Shown: positions 1 to 8,996 of the stretch, in pieces | How the letters are laid out: every line of letters starts with the position of its first letter | Position numbering within the stretch: the stretch's first letter is position 1 | Source of the DNA: Taishania sp. | GTDB lineage: Bacteria > Bacteroidota > Bacteroidia > Flavobacteriales_D > Crocinitomicaceae | Length of the DNA: 64,000 nt | Reading direction: 5' to 3' | Assembly (NCBI GenBank): GCA_030150045.1 | Contig: JASLGM010000031.1 | Span: 5,438-69,437, forward strand | Notes under the pieces: model-generated | Database searches by the model: none | What the model saw: the letters and a program-made list of their open reading frames with translations, nothing else | Told to the model about the DNA's origin: nothing | Made by a program: the position numbers and the translations under genes

Positions 1-1317
1 GCTTCCTATTTTTCTGACAGCACCTTGGAAGAATATACTTTCAACACTTTAAATCAAATGGCATTCGGTGGCATTTTTGATCATCTAGATGGCGGCTTTT
101 CACGTTACTCAGTAGATCACGAATGGAAGCTTCCCCATTTTGAAAAAATGCTTTATGACAATGCACAGCTATTAATTTCATATGCTGATGCTTATCGTTT
201 ACAACCTTCCCCGTTATACAAAACGGTAATCGATAAAACCTTTAATTGGCTTCAAGAACAAATGCTAGATGCTAATGGCGGTTATTATTCTGCCCTTGAT
301 GCGGATACTGAAGGTGTTGAAGGGAAATTTTATGTTTGGACTTTAGAAGAGTTAAAAAATTGCTTAGGAGAACGCTTTGAAGAAGCTGCTTATATTTTTG
401 ATTTTTCTCAAAATGCGCATTGGGAAAATGGTAATTATGTTTTGCGTAGAAATAATTATGTTGCTTACACCTGTCAAGCACTTGGTATTTCCTTTGAAGA
501 ACTCGAAGAAAAAGTCGCTGAGTTGACTGAGTTGCTAAATCAGGTGCGTTGTAAACGTATTTCTCCTGGATTAGATCATAAACAACTAACGACTTGGAAC
601 GCCCTTTTATTAAAAGCCTTTTGTCATTGTTATCTCTTATTTAAAGATGAGAAATTCAACACTGCTGCTAAACGATTATTCACTTGGTTCCAAACTTATG
701 TAACAAAAGACAACAAAGTCTTTAGAGTAGTAACCAATAATGTGTCAAAATTAGACGGTACTTTAGATGATTATACCTTCTTGATGGATGCTTTTACATA
801 TTATGCTATCACTTTCAAGGATCAATCAGCCCTTGACCAAGTCCAACTTTGGATAGAAAAAATAGATGCGGACTTCATCGACGCTTCATCTGGTTTATAC
901 TATTTTACGGAAGAAAAGAGCAATGTTTTCTATAGAGATATTGATGTTAGTGACAATGTATTGCCTTGCGCCAATTCAGTCATCGCTAATGTATTTATCC
1001 ATCTTGCCATATTAAAAGATGACCATACATTGCTAGAGCGTTCCCAAAACATGTTACAACAAGTATTAGAAGACATTCCCCACTATGGTTCTGCTTATTC
1101 TAACTGGGCTCTACTCATGATGAAACATCACTTTGGAATGAAAAAACTGAAAATTAACAGAAGTTTATCTTTAGATGAGCATGTGGATTGTAACTTTATG
1201 CCAAATGTCTTCGTATGTGAAGATACGCAAATCAAGACTTCATTACTTTGTTCAATGCACGCTTGTTCACCAATTAATTTATTGGAAGATGGTTGGATTG
1301 AAAAATGTCGTTATTAA
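1..1317 (+). CDS. YyaL/DUF255 family protein, 3' part (5' end outside window)
   Basis: The reading frame is open from base 1 without a stop, so the gene begins before the window; about 438 codons remain. The segment GGFSRYSVDHEWKLPHFEKM, followed by LYDNAQL, is the hallmark of the YyaL/SSP411 (DUF255, spermatogenesis-associated protein 20) family. That family has an N-terminal thioredoxin-like domain, which is missing here because of the window edge, followed by an alpha/alpha-barrel resembling glycoside hydrolases or epimerases, which is what we see. The substrate of the family is not known, so no reaction is assigned. The stop overlaps the start of the next gene by 13 bases, suggesting translational coupling. 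The family call is firm; function is unknown. Confidence 0.88.
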   Translation, partial: ASYFSDSTLEEYTFNTLNQMAFGGIFDHLDGGFSRYSVDHEWKLPHFEKMLYDNAQLLISYADAYRLQPSPLYKTVIDKTFNWLQEQMLDANGGYYSALDADTEGVEGKFYVWTLEELKNCLGERFEEAAYIFDFSQNAHWENGNYVLRRNNYVAYTCQALGISFEELEEKVAELTELLNQVRCKRISPGLDHKQLTTWNALLLKAFCHCYLLFKDEKFNTAAKRLFTWFQTYVTKDNKVFRVVTNNVSKLDGTLDDYTFLMDAFTYYAITFKDQSALDQVQLWIEKIDADFIDASSGLYYFTEEKSNVFYRDIDVSDNVLPCANSVIANVFIHLAILKDDHTLLERSQNMLQQVLEDIPHYGSAYSNWALLMMKHHFGMKKLKINRSLSLDEHVDCNFMPNVFVCEDTQIKTSLLCSMHACSPINLLEDGWIEKCRY

Positions 1318-2213
1318 TAAATCAAACACAATATCCCTTGAAATATACTTTTCTTTTTTTAGTTTCTTTCTTACCTTCCTTTCTCTTTTCACAAGTATTG
1401 AATAACACTAATGGTGAGGCTTTTAGTGACAAACCCTTTTTTAATGAATCTTTTATTCTTCAAAATAAAATAAAATCCATTAAAGGTCAATTCAACTACA
1501 AAAGAACACGACAGGCAATGATAGAAAAGAATTATTACTATGTCTACAATTTTGATGAAAAAGGGCGTTTGGTATCTACATACGAAACGCGTAAAGATGA
1601 CGGGAGTGTAGACACAACATGGAATGTATATTTGTACAATGCAGCGAGTCAATTAATGGAACATAAACGTGGTAATGCAAATGGTAAGACTAGTAACGTT
1701 TATATTTATGATGGTGATCGCCAAATCCGTGAGGAATTTTGGACAGAATCTATTGATTCAACAGGAAAACAAACGCGCCTTTTATTTAACTCAGAATCCA
1801 TTGTTCATTCAGAATATTTAAACCAACAGCGTGAGAAACACTATAACTCATACGGATTACCTTATTTAGAAAAGACAACTTATACTGATTCTTTAGGTTA
1901 TAGATCTAGTGAGGAAACACGTATGTTAATGACAAATACACTTCTAAGGAAAACATTTTACTACAACGAGAAAGGATATCTTTCAAAGCAATTTATTTAT
2001 GACGATTCAAAAACGCCAACAGAATCTTACGAATACACCTACGATCAGTTTGGGAACTTGATTCAAACTTACTATTATAAAGACGGAATATTTACCACTG
2101 ACACACAAATAGTATACAATGATCAAAGTCGTTTAATGACAGCTGTTATTATCCGAGAAGTAGCGACCGATTTTATTATGGTCCTACGTTTTAAAGGATA
2201 TGAGTATTATTGA
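1305..2213 (+). CDS. exported protein with YD-repeat-like strands
   Basis: A 302-residue protein of unknown function. Residues 1-30 form a signal peptide (polar start, hydrophobic FLFLVSFLPSFLF, then Ser-Gln, a cleavage context common in Bacteroidota). The mature part is rich in short tyrosine-containing strands such as YNEKGYLSKQFIYDD, YTYDQFGNLIQTYYY and YNFDEKGRL. These resemble the YD/RHS-like beta repeats found in exported Bacteroidota proteins. No catalytic motif is seen. The ATG lies inside the end of the upstream gene in another frame (13-base overlap). It ends 15 bases before a convergent gene. Periplasmic or surface location is inferred. Confidence 0.7.
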   Translation: MSLLINQTQYPLKYTFLFLVSFLPSFLFSQVLNNTNGEAFSDKPFFNESFILQNKIKSIKGQFNYKRTRQAMIEKNYYYVYNFDEKGRLVSTYETRKDDGSVDTTWNVYLYNAASQLMEHKRGNANGKTSNVYIYDGDRQIREEFWTESIDSTGKQTRLLFNSESIVHSEYLNQQREKHYNSYGLPYLEKTTYTDSLGYRSSEETRMLMTNTLLRKTFYYNEKGYLSKQFIYDDSKTPTESYEYTYDQFGNLIQTYYYKDGIFTTDTQIVYNDQSRLMTAVIIREVATDFIMVLRFKGYEYY

Positions 2214-2228
2214 TGGAAAAGAAGTCTT

Positions 2229-3236
2229 TTACCTTTTCGTATGATGGAAAAGAAGAACATTTTTGACTGACTCATGAAGGTTTAAGAAAGTGTAGCTTAA
2301 TTCGTTTTTTACTTTTCCATTACAGTAGCGGATACTCGCAACTGCTGCCTTAGCTGAATCATGAGATAATGCCGGTTTAACACCTATCCATCTACCTATT
2401 TGCTCCATTACCTTTGCCATCAAAACGATTGTTCTTGAAGACACTGCATATCTTGGTTTTCTTACGCCACCTTCTTCGCTAATAACATCCATAATTGTTT
2501 TGAAAGAAGTATTTTCACCAACAAGTAAGTACGCTTCGTTTGATTTATTACTTTCCATCAGTTGATGCATAATTCTAGCGACATCTCTTGCATCAACGAT
2601 TGCGTTAGTACCTTTGGTATAAAACGGCTGTCCCTTTAAAACAGTTTTAAAAATAGCAATAGAACTTTGTGTCAAAGGTGCTGCGCCGAAAATGATAGTA
2701 GGTTGTACAACAATTGCTGACAGACCTTCTTCTACCCCTCTCCAAACTTCATTTTCACCATGTTTCTTAGAAATTGCATATCCAGATTTACCATCATAGG
2801 ATGTCCATTTTGATTTTTCCGAAATGTATTCATCCATCTTATCGCTTCCTAAGGCTGCTACAGAACTCATATGGACTAATTTCTCAATTCCGAAGTGCAA
2901 ACACATGTTCACGACATTTGCTGTGCCTTGAACATTGACTTCTAATAGTTTTTGGTAATCTAAGCGATGGAATGATACTAATGCAGCACAATGGTAAACC
3001 TTTTTAACACCTCCAAACACATTTTTCAGCGTGACTAAATCTAAAATGTCTACCTTTTCCCACTGAAGTCTTTCTTCTATTAATGAAGAAGGTATACCAT
3101 AGTAAGAAAGTACTTGGAGTGCTTGATTTTTTTTCTCTTCAGAACGATAGAGTGCTAAAATAGAAGAATGATCTGGCAACAACTCTGCAAGTAAATGCGT
3201 TCCGACAAGACCTGTTGCACCTGTAATAAGTATCAT
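2229..3236 (-). CDS. NAD(P)-dependent epimerase/reductase (extended SDR family)
   Basis: A 335-residue extended short-chain dehydrogenase/reductase. The N-terminus carries the nucleotide-binding TGATGLVG loop (residues 5-12). A Ser pair lies at 124-125 and the catalytic Tyr153-x3-Lys157 (YAISK) follows, so the active site is complete. Overall it resembles dihydroflavonol-4-reductase-like and nucleoside-diphosphate-sugar epimerase-like proteins; the substrate cannot be told from sequence. It converges with the exported protein on the plus strand and lies 48 bases downstream of the alkyltransferase-like gene, with which it may be co-transcribed. Confidence 0.85.
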   Translation of the reverse strand: MILITGATGLVGTHLLAELLPDHSSILALYRSEEKKNQALQVLSYYGIPSSLIEERLQWEKVDILDLVTLKNVFGGVKKVYHCAALVSFHRLDYQKLLEVNVQGTANVVNMCLHFGIEKLVHMSSVAALGSDKMDEYISEKSKWTSYDGKSGYAISKKHGENEVWRGVEEGLSAIVVQPTIIFGAAPLTQSSIAIFKTVLKGQPFYTKGTNAIVDARDVARIMHQLMESNKSNEAYLLVGENTSFKTIMDVISEEGGVRKPRYAVSSRTIVLMAKVMEQIGRWIGVKPALSHDSAKAAVASIRYCNGKVKNELSYTFLNLHESVKNVLLFHHTKR

Positions 3237-3284
3237 TCTATAATTTTAGTTTAGCAAATTTACAATAAGAAATTTGATTGTAGC

Positions 3285-3647
3285 CTACGCGTCTTGAAAA
3301 TCCAACTCTTCTAAAGGATTCCAAACAAGATCATGAAAATTTTGGATGTGATCATCTATTACAAAAACGCCTTCCTCTTTCAGGAGTTCTTCCATTTTTG
3401 ATGGAGTTTCAAAGTGGTGTTTTCCAGTAATCATTCCATTCCTATTAACTACTCGGTGAGCTGGAATCGGTATTATTCTTTTGTGAGAATTCGAAAGTAT
3501 CATTCCTACTAACCGACTACTTTTCCCCACACCTAATGCTTTTGCGATGAGGCCATATGTGCAAACTCTTCCTTTAGGGATGTGTTGAACAAGTGCATAT
3601 ACAGCCTCATCAAAGCTAATGTTTTGTTTGTCTTTTAGGTTATTCAA
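3285..3647 (-). CDS. alkyltransferase-like (ATL) protein, MGMT fold without the acceptor cysteine
   Basis: A 120-residue protein matching the DNA-binding domain of O6-alkylguanine-DNA alkyltransferases: the winged-helix part (GRVCTYGLIAKALG), an Arg near RLVGMIL, and the active-site segment IPAHRVVNRNGMITG. In true alkyltransferases this segment reads PCHRV; here residue 63 is Ala, so the protein cannot accept an alkyl group. It belongs to the ATL group, which is known in other bacteria to bind O6-alkylguanine and flag it for nucleotide excision repair. The start is TTG, overlapping the end of glmS by 8 bases; no upstream ATG fits. Confidence in the fold is high; the repair role is by family analogy. 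Confidence 0.85.
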   Translation of the reverse strand: MNNLKDKQNISFDEAVYALVQHIPKGRVCTYGLIAKALGVGKSSRLVGMILSNSHKRIIPIPAHRVVNRNGMITGKHHFETPSKMEELLKEEGVFVIDDHIQNFHDLVWNPLEELDFQDA

Positions 3648-5493
3648 CCGTTACAGATTTCGCTAAGTTACGAGGTTGATCTACATTACACTCTCTTAAA
3701 ACAGCAATATAGTAAGACAATAACTGTAAAGGAATTGTTGCTAACAAAGGAGTTACATGTTCATTTGAAGCTGGGATCTCAATCACTTGATCTGCAATTT
3801 CTTTCACTTGAATATCTCCTTCAGTAACGATTGCAATCACTTTACCTTTTCTTGCTTTTACTTCTTGAATGTTTGATAATACTTTTTCGTAAGATGGTCC
3901 TTGCGTTGCGATAACAAAAACAGGCATTGCTTCATCAATAAGAGCGATTGGACCATGTTTCATTTCCGCTGCAGGATATCCTTCAGCATGAATGTAAGAT
4001 ATCTCCTTTAACTTCAACGCACCTTCTAAAGCAACTGGGAAGCAATTTCCACGCCCTAAATAAAGTGCATTTGAAGATTCAGCATATAACTTTGAAATCT
4101 CTTGACAGATACCATCTTGCGTATCAAGAATACGTTGCACTTTAGAAGGTATTGCTTCCAATTCTCCAAGAAGATTACGGAAAGTAGATTCACTAAGTGT
4201 TCCTTTACGTTTAGCTAATGACAGTGCTAATAAAGTCAAAACAGTAACCTGTGCTGTAAAGGCTTTTGTTGAAGCAACTCCAATTTCAGGTCCTGCATGT
4301 GTATATGAACCTGCATCAGTAACTCTTGAAATAGAAGAACCTACTACGTTACAAACACCTAATATTGTAGCCCCTTTACTCTTCGCCAATTCCAATGCAG
4401 CCAATGTATCTGCTGTTTCTCCCGATTGAGAAACGGCTATTACCACATCATTTTCGTTGATGATTGGATTTCTATATCTAAATTCAGAAGCGTATTCCAC
4501 CTCTACATTAATTCGAGCTAAATCCTCAATTAAATACTCCCCAACTGTACATGCGTGCCATGAAGTCCCACATGCGACCATAATAATACGTGGAGCATTA
4601 ATAATTTTTTGTTCATAATCTTTGATTCCCCCTAACGACACCCATCCTTCAACAGCATTTAAACGTCCTCTAAAACAATCTCTAATCGAACGTGGTTGTT
4701 CATGAATTTCTTTCAACATAAAATGCTCGTATCCACCTTTTTCTAAAGCCTCTAATTGCAATTCTAAATGCTGAATAAAAGGACTTTTTTCAGAGCTATC
4801 ATAAATTCCATAAATTTTCAACTCTCCAGATCTATCCACAACAGCTATTTCATGATCATTAAGATAAACCACATCTTTCGTATACTCAACAATAGGAGTA
4901 GCATCAGAAGCTAGATAAAAATCATTATTGTGACCGATTCCAACAACTAATGGGCTACTCTTTCTAGCAGCCACGAGCTGATTAGGATTATCTTTGCTTA
5001 ATACTACTATTGCATACGCTCCAACAACTTGCGTTAAAGCTAGGCGAGTTGCTTCTGCGATAGAAACTTTTTCACGTTTATATATTTCATCAATTAAATG
5101 AACTAATACCTCCGTATCCGTTTCACTTTTAAAATGATATCCGAGACTTACTAATTCTTTACGTAAGGTATCGTAGTTCTCAATAATTCCATTGTGAATC
5201 AGTGCTATGTCACCATTTTCAGAATAATGAGGGTGTGCATTCACGTCACTTGGCTCACCATGAGTTGCCCAACGTGTATGTCCAATACCGATAGTGCCAG
5301 AATGATCATTTTCCAAGGCATACGTCTCCATATTGGCTACTCTTCCTTGTTTTTTATAAATATTCAGATGGTTACTACCATTTAACAATGCTACACCAGC
5401 ACTGTCATACCCACGATATTCCAATCTTTTTAATCCATTTACGATTATCGGAAACGCCTGTTTATCACCGATATAAGCAACAATTCCACACAT
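3640..5493 (-). CDS. glmS: glutamine--fructose-6-phosphate aminotransferase (isomerizing)
   Basis: Makes glucosamine-6-phosphate from fructose-6-phosphate and glutamine, the first step toward UDP-GlcNAc for peptidoglycan and LPS. The 617-residue protein starts MCGIVAYIGD, placing the glutaminase nucleophile at Cys2 after Met removal. An N-terminal class II amidotransferase domain covers about residues 2-230, and two SIS sugar-isomerase domains follow (about 290-430 and 460-600). It ends with the conserved LAKSVTVE tail carrying the isomerase lysine. Length is normal. No room for a glmS ribozyme exists upstream, because the DUF4270 gene ends 3 bases away. It overlaps the ATL gene downstream by 8 bases. 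Confidence 0.98.
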   Translation of the reverse strand: MCGIVAYIGDKQAFPIIVNGLKRLEYRGYDSAGVALLNGSNHLNIYKKQGRVANMETYALENDHSGTIGIGHTRWATHGEPSDVNAHPHYSENGDIALIHNGIIENYDTLRKELVSLGYHFKSETDTEVLVHLIDEIYKREKVSIAEATRLALTQVVGAYAIVVLSKDNPNQLVAARKSSPLVVGIGHNNDFYLASDATPIVEYTKDVVYLNDHEIAVVDRSGELKIYGIYDSSEKSPFIQHLELQLEALEKGGYEHFMLKEIHEQPRSIRDCFRGRLNAVEGWVSLGGIKDYEQKIINAPRIIMVACGTSWHACTVGEYLIEDLARINVEVEYASEFRYRNPIINENDVVIAVSQSGETADTLAALELAKSKGATILGVCNVVGSSISRVTDAGSYTHAGPEIGVASTKAFTAQVTVLTLLALSLAKRKGTLSESTFRNLLGELEAIPSKVQRILDTQDGICQEISKLYAESSNALYLGRGNCFPVALEGALKLKEISYIHAEGYPAAEMKHGPIALIDEAMPVFVIATQGPSYEKVLSNIQEVKARKGKVIAIVTEGDIQVKEIADQVIEIPASNEHVTPLLATIPLQLLSYYIAVLRECNVDQPRNLAKSVTVE

Positions 5494-5496
5494 ATC

Positions 5497-6798
5497 TTAA
5501 AATTCAGTATAAGTAATAATTAATCGTGGTCTAAATTTATTTCCCGTTTCCGGTCCATTAAACACCAACCTATTTCCAGAGTTCATAAATCCATCAGGCG
5601 AAATAAGAAGAGTTTCTTCTGTTACCGCACCAGTCAAAATCCCTTGAACATATGCTTTCAAATCCATCATGTATCCTTTTAGATAGTTGTCATATCCAGA
5701 ACTCGAATTGGCTACAAATTGCTTTGTGCCATTTGAAATGGCGTAAATCGTTTTCGAAGGTTTAAAAGAAGATAAAGGATTACTTTCAACCGGTAAATAC
5801 AAATAAGCATTATGCACAACTGCTTTTTTCGGTAAGTTTTTGATGGTTGACATATTTACAGCAGCTCTGTATTTACCTGCTTGAGCAAAAAACTGTTGCT
5901 TTCCTTTAGAAGGATCTGCTAACAAAGCAGCCATTTCTGTTCCGTTTACAACATGATGATACCTTGTATAAAAAGTTGTGGCAGATGATATAAGCATGTC
6001 TAAAACATCACTTACTCCATCTTTTTTAAAGTAGATGGTCATTTTTGATTCTTTACTCACAGGCACAAAATTCCCAATCATACCCACACCATCATTTTCT
6101 ACAGCAGTTACATTAATATGAAGCCCTTTTAAATATTCTTTAAAAGCATCATTAGTTGCAAATACACCTGGTGTATTCTTAATATGTGTAAGAATATCCA
6201 TCCCTTTATTTACATCTAAATGAACCCTTATTTGAGGTTGCAAAGAATCTGCTCCTACTTTTTGCATAGATAAATTATCAAACTTCACCCAGTTATCCGT
6301 CACCCAATTGTGAGGTTTCACTACAAGGTCTCTTGTAGAAATGTAGTTTGTATCGTAGTACATTTTTTCATTTATTTCGAAAATTTCTACTTTTTGTTTA
6401 CTTACCACCCCATTTGCTCCATTAAATTTCATGGACAAAACGAAAGAGTCAACTTCAATATTAACCCCTGCCCCAATATTCGGGTTTAAATAAGCTAATT
6501 CGTATTGACTATATAACCCTGCGCTAAGTTTCCCCATTTTTGGATCATTCATCATCCCAATGGCTATTGAAGAAGAACGCGTTCCATTTAAAGAATCATG
6601 CTCAACTGTATATGTCACTAATTTAAAGGTGTCAATCCCACCTGATTGCAACAAAGCATCTATTGGATACAAATTCTTTCCAATTAGCGTCTCCTTCTTC
6701 TTACAAGCCGAAAAAAGCAGCACAAATGCTGCTAATAAAAAAGTAGCGGAAAGTTCATTAACTCCCCGCTCCCTTATTCTGAAAATATTTTCTTTCAT
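5497..6798 (-). CDS. DUF4270 family lipoprotein
   Basis: The start is chosen at the ATG at 6798, giving MKENIFRI. The upstream in-frame ATG at 6825 would overlap the previous gene by 23 bases and lengthen the signal peptide. The lipobox LLFSAC places a lipidated Cys after the hydrophobic stretch SATFLLAAFVLLF, followed by KKKE. The rest is a beta-rich 400-residue protein ending FRPRLIITYTEF, typical of the Bacteroidota DUF4270 family that sits between a short glycogen synthase and glmS. Function is unknown; surface or outer-membrane location is inferred. It starts 4 bases after the glycogen synthase-like gene, so the two are probably co-transcribed. Confidence 0.85.
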   Translation of the reverse strand: MKENIFRIRERGVNELSATFLLAAFVLLFSACKKKETLIGKNLYPIDALLQSGGIDTFKLVTYTVEHDSLNGTRSSSIAIGMMNDPKMGKLSAGLYSQYELAYLNPNIGAGVNIEVDSFVLSMKFNGANGVVSKQKVEIFEINEKMYYDTNYISTRDLVVKPHNWVTDNWVKFDNLSMQKVGADSLQPQIRVHLDVNKGMDILTHIKNTPGVFATNDAFKEYLKGLHINVTAVENDGVGMIGNFVPVSKESKMTIYFKKDGVSDVLDMLISSATTFYTRYHHVVNGTEMAALLADPSKGKQQFFAQAGKYRAAVNMSTIKNLPKKAVVHNAYLYLPVESNPLSSFKPSKTIYAISNGTKQFVANSSSGYDNYLKGYMMDLKAYVQGILTGAVTEETLLISPDGFMNSGNRLVFNGPETGNKFRPRLIITYTEF

Positions 6799-6802
6799 AT
6801 GG

Positions 6803-7624
6803 TTACAGACAAAGTTCTGCTTCAATTATTTTATCAAAAAATTCCGATAAATTTTTCGTTTGATATTCTTCCGCAACATACGGTGTCTTTATACACGATA
6901 AATTATCATAAATATTTTGTAATCCTGGTGAAATATTTTCACTAGCGACATTGACTCCATCGACATAATCTAGCATACTAGACGTTACAGAAAGGAAGTC
7001 TACATTCTCGAACTTACTGATTACTTCTGGTTCAAAGCCGTCATATTTCAATTTTTCAGGAAAGCGAGTGTCCCATCCATTTTCAAATCCTTGTTCGTAC
7101 ATACTATATACGACTCTTGTATTTGCAAAATGCGGGTCTTTAGCGTACATTTTCTTCAAGTACAACCCCATTGGTAAAGTCATCCAACCATGACAATGAA
7201 TCACATCTGGCTGCCACCCGAGCTTTTTAACGGTTTCTAAAACTCCTCTACAGAAGAAAACCGATCTTTCATCATTATCCGAAAAACCTGCTCCATCTTC
7301 ATCTGCAACTGTAGTTTTACGTTTGAAATATTCCTCATTATCTATGAAATAGACCTGCATTTTAGCTTGAGAAATTGAGGCTACTTTGATAATCAATGGG
7401 TGATCGTTATCATCGATAACAATATTCATTCCAGACAAGCGAATCACTTCATGGAGTTGGTGCCTACGCTCGTTGATTGCTCCAAAACGAGGCGTGAACA
7501 CTCGAATTTCCTTTCCTGCTTCTTGAATGCCCTGAGGTAATTTTCTAGCAGTTGCTGAAATTTCAGACTTTGGCAAGAAAGGGGCTATTTCTTGTGATAC
7601 GAAAAGTATTTTCTTTTTCTCCAT
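6803..7624 (-). CDS. glycogen/starch synthase N-terminal (GT5) domain protein
   Basis: The start is taken at the ATG at 7624 (MEKKKILFVSQEIAPF). An open frame continues 46 codons further upstream, but that part overlaps panC and both promoters and has no family similarity. The 273-residue product matches the starch-synthase catalytic (GT5) N-terminal half: an ADP-glucose-binding-like segment with Ser in place of the usual KxGG (here LPKSEISATARKLPQGI), and DVIHCHGWMTLPMGLYLKKM. The C-terminal GT-B half of normal 470-residue synthases is absent, as is usual for this flavobacterial gene next to panC. Whether it makes glycogen is doubtful; a binding or regulatory role is possible. Confidence 0.8.
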   Translation of the reverse strand: MEKKKILFVSQEIAPFLPKSEISATARKLPQGIQEAGKEIRVFTPRFGAINERRHQLHEVIRLSGMNIVIDDNDHPLIIKVASISQAKMQVYFIDNEEYFKRKTTVADEDGAGFSDNDERSVFFCRGVLETVKKLGWQPDVIHCHGWMTLPMGLYLKKMYAKDPHFANTRVVYSMYEQGFENGWDTRFPEKLKYDGFEPEVISKFENVDFLSVTSSMLDYVDGVNVASENISPGLQNIYDNLSCIKTPYVAEEYQTKNLSEFFDKIIEAELCL

Positions 7625-7652
7625 TTGTTGTTGAGTTTGCAAAAAAACTTTA

Positions 7653-7683
7653 CAAAAGTACGGAAAAAATTGCGGAAATTCAA
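7653..7683 (-). promoter_or_regulatory. predicted promoter for the GT5-domain/DUF4270/glmS block
   Basis: On the minus strand TACTTTTG (7660-7653) matches the Bacteroidota -7 consensus TAnnTTTG. A TTG at 7683-7681 lies 20 bases upstream, within the 17-23 range reported for this promoter class. The -7 box is 28 bases from the chosen ATG. This supports the 7624 start. Confidence 0.6.
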
Positions 7684-7700
7684 GAAAAAAAATAGTTTTG
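7670..7700 (+). promoter_or_regulatory. predicted promoter for panC-panD
   Basis: TTG at 7670-7672, a 20-base spacer, then TAGTTTTG at 7693-7700, matching TTG-N17-23-TAnnTTTG. The distance from the -7 box to the panC ATG is 28 bases. The box overlaps the divergent promoter for the minus-strand block, with mirror-image spacing. Confidence 0.6.
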
Positions 7701-7728
7701 CCCTTTTTGTTCAGTAGGAAGTTTAGAG

Positions 7729-8568
7729 ATGAAAATATTTGATAATGCATCTGATTTGACAAAAGTTATCTCAGATCTTAGAGCGGAGGGGAAAACAATT
7801 GGTTTTGTTCCTACAATGGGTGCCTTACATGAAGGTCATTTATCCTTGATAAATACTTCTAAAAAGGAGAATGATTATACTGTTATTAGTATTTTTGTGA
7901 ATCCAACACAATTTAATAATTCAGAAGATTTAATTAAGTATCCAAGGACTTTGGACGCTGATACTTCTTTAGCTGAATCAGTGGGAGCTGATATTATTTT
8001 CGCCCCATCAGTTGAAACGGTATATCCTGAGAATTATAATTATCAACCTATTGATTTAGGCATTATGGATTTGGTAATGGAAGGGAAATTTCGTCCAGGG
8101 CATTTTCAAGGAGTAGTTCAAGTTGTAAAAAGATTATTTGACATCGTTCTACCAACAAACGCATATTTCGGTCTAAAAGACTTCCAACAAGTCGCTGTAG
8201 TTAAACACATGGTTCAATACTTTGGATTAGATATTCTAATTAGAGAATGTCCTATCATTAGAAACGAAAAGGGCCTTGCTCTTAGTTCAAGAAATGCTCG
8301 TTTAAGTGAAATAGAAAAAGAACAGGCGTTGATAATTGGTCAAACTTTATTAAAATTGAAAGGAATGACAACAAACAACAGCCCTTCAGAACTAATAGAA
8401 TCAGCAAAAAAATGGATTGAAGAGGCAGGATTAATTGTTGAATACATAGAAATTGTAAATCCTCAAAATCTGACTTCACTTACAAATCTATGGGTCGAGA
8501 ATGCAGTTTGCTGCATCACTGCTTATTGTGGAAACGTTCGATTAATAGACAATATGCAAATAAATTGA
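7729..8568 (+). CDS. panC: pantoate--beta-alanine ligase (pantothenate synthetase)
   Basis: Joins pantoate and beta-alanine with ATP to form pantothenate, the precursor of coenzyme A, in the cytoplasm. The 279-residue length is normal. The adenylate-forming signature VPTMGALHEGHLSLI contains His34-x2-His37 (HIGH-like). GHFQGVVQVVKRLF and the KMSKS-like loop LSSRNARLS are also present. It is followed 75 bases later by panD, which makes its beta-alanine substrate, so the two steps of one pathway are neighbours. Expression is probably from the promoter at 7670-7700. Confidence 0.98.
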   Translation: MKIFDNASDLTKVISDLRAEGKTIGFVPTMGALHEGHLSLINTSKKENDYTVISIFVNPTQFNNSEDLIKYPRTLDADTSLAESVGADIIFAPSVETVYPENYNYQPIDLGIMDLVMEGKFRPGHFQGVVQVVKRLFDIVLPTNAYFGLKDFQQVAVVKHMVQYFGLDILIRECPIIRNEKGLALSSRNARLSEIEKEQALIIGQTLLKLKGMTTNNSPSELIESAKKWIEEAGLIVEYIEIVNPQNLTSLTNLWVENAVCCITAYCGNVRLIDNMQIN

Positions 8569-8643
8569 TTTTACATCTTTTAAAGTAATTCCTAAGTTAG
8601 GTTCTTATATATTTACCTAACTTTACAGCTCATTTTTTATATT

Positions 8644-8994
8644 ATGTTAGTTCAAGTAGTTAAATCAAAAATTCACCGCGTTCGTGTAACACAGGCTGAT
8701 TTGAATTATATTGGAAGTATTACAATTGACGAAGCCTTATTAGAAGCTTCAAACCTTATTGAAGGAGAACGTGTACAAATAGTAGATGTAAACAATGGGG
8801 AGCGATTTGAGACTTACATTATCAAAGGAGAAAGAAATTCAGGAACCATATGTTTGAATGGTCCAGCTGCAAGAAAAGTAGCTGTGAATGACATCATCAT
8901 TATTATCGGATATGGATTCATGGATTTTGAAGAGGCTAAATCCTTCAAGCCATCTTTAGTTTTTCCAAATGAACAAACAAATCTAATTGACTAA
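8644..8994 (+). CDS. panD: aspartate 1-decarboxylase proenzyme
   Basis: Decarboxylates L-aspartate to beta-alanine for pantothenate synthesis. The enzyme self-cleaves at Gly24-Ser25 (YIGS) to form its pyruvoyl group, and both residues are present. Also visible are the conserved KIHRVRVTQADL start and the LNGPAARKVAVND segment. At 116 residues it is of normal length for the bacterial pyruvoyl type. The ATG for the next gene follows the stop by 2 bases, so panD is the middle of a plus-strand operon running from panC to the heptose adenylyltransferase. Confidence 0.97.
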   Translation: MLVQVVKSKIHRVRVTQADLNYIGSITIDEALLEASNLIEGERVQIVDVNNGERFETYIIKGERNSGTICLNGPAARKVAVNDIIIIIGYGFMDFEEAKSFKPSLVFPNEQTNLID

Positions 8995-8996
8995 AC

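Noticed and set aside
2212..2256. Short direct repeat ATGGAAAAGAAG around the convergent gene ends
   Set aside because: Two copies of 12 bases in AT-rich, purine-rich DNA with no wider structure; likely chance.
5494..5496. A glmS ribozyme or leader upstream of glmS
   Set aside because: The preceding gene ends 3 bases before glmS, leaving no space for one.
7625..7762. Upstream extension of the GT5-domain protein reading frame
   Set aside because: It overlaps panC, contains both promoters, and has no similarity to the family; the ATG at 7624 fits the family start.
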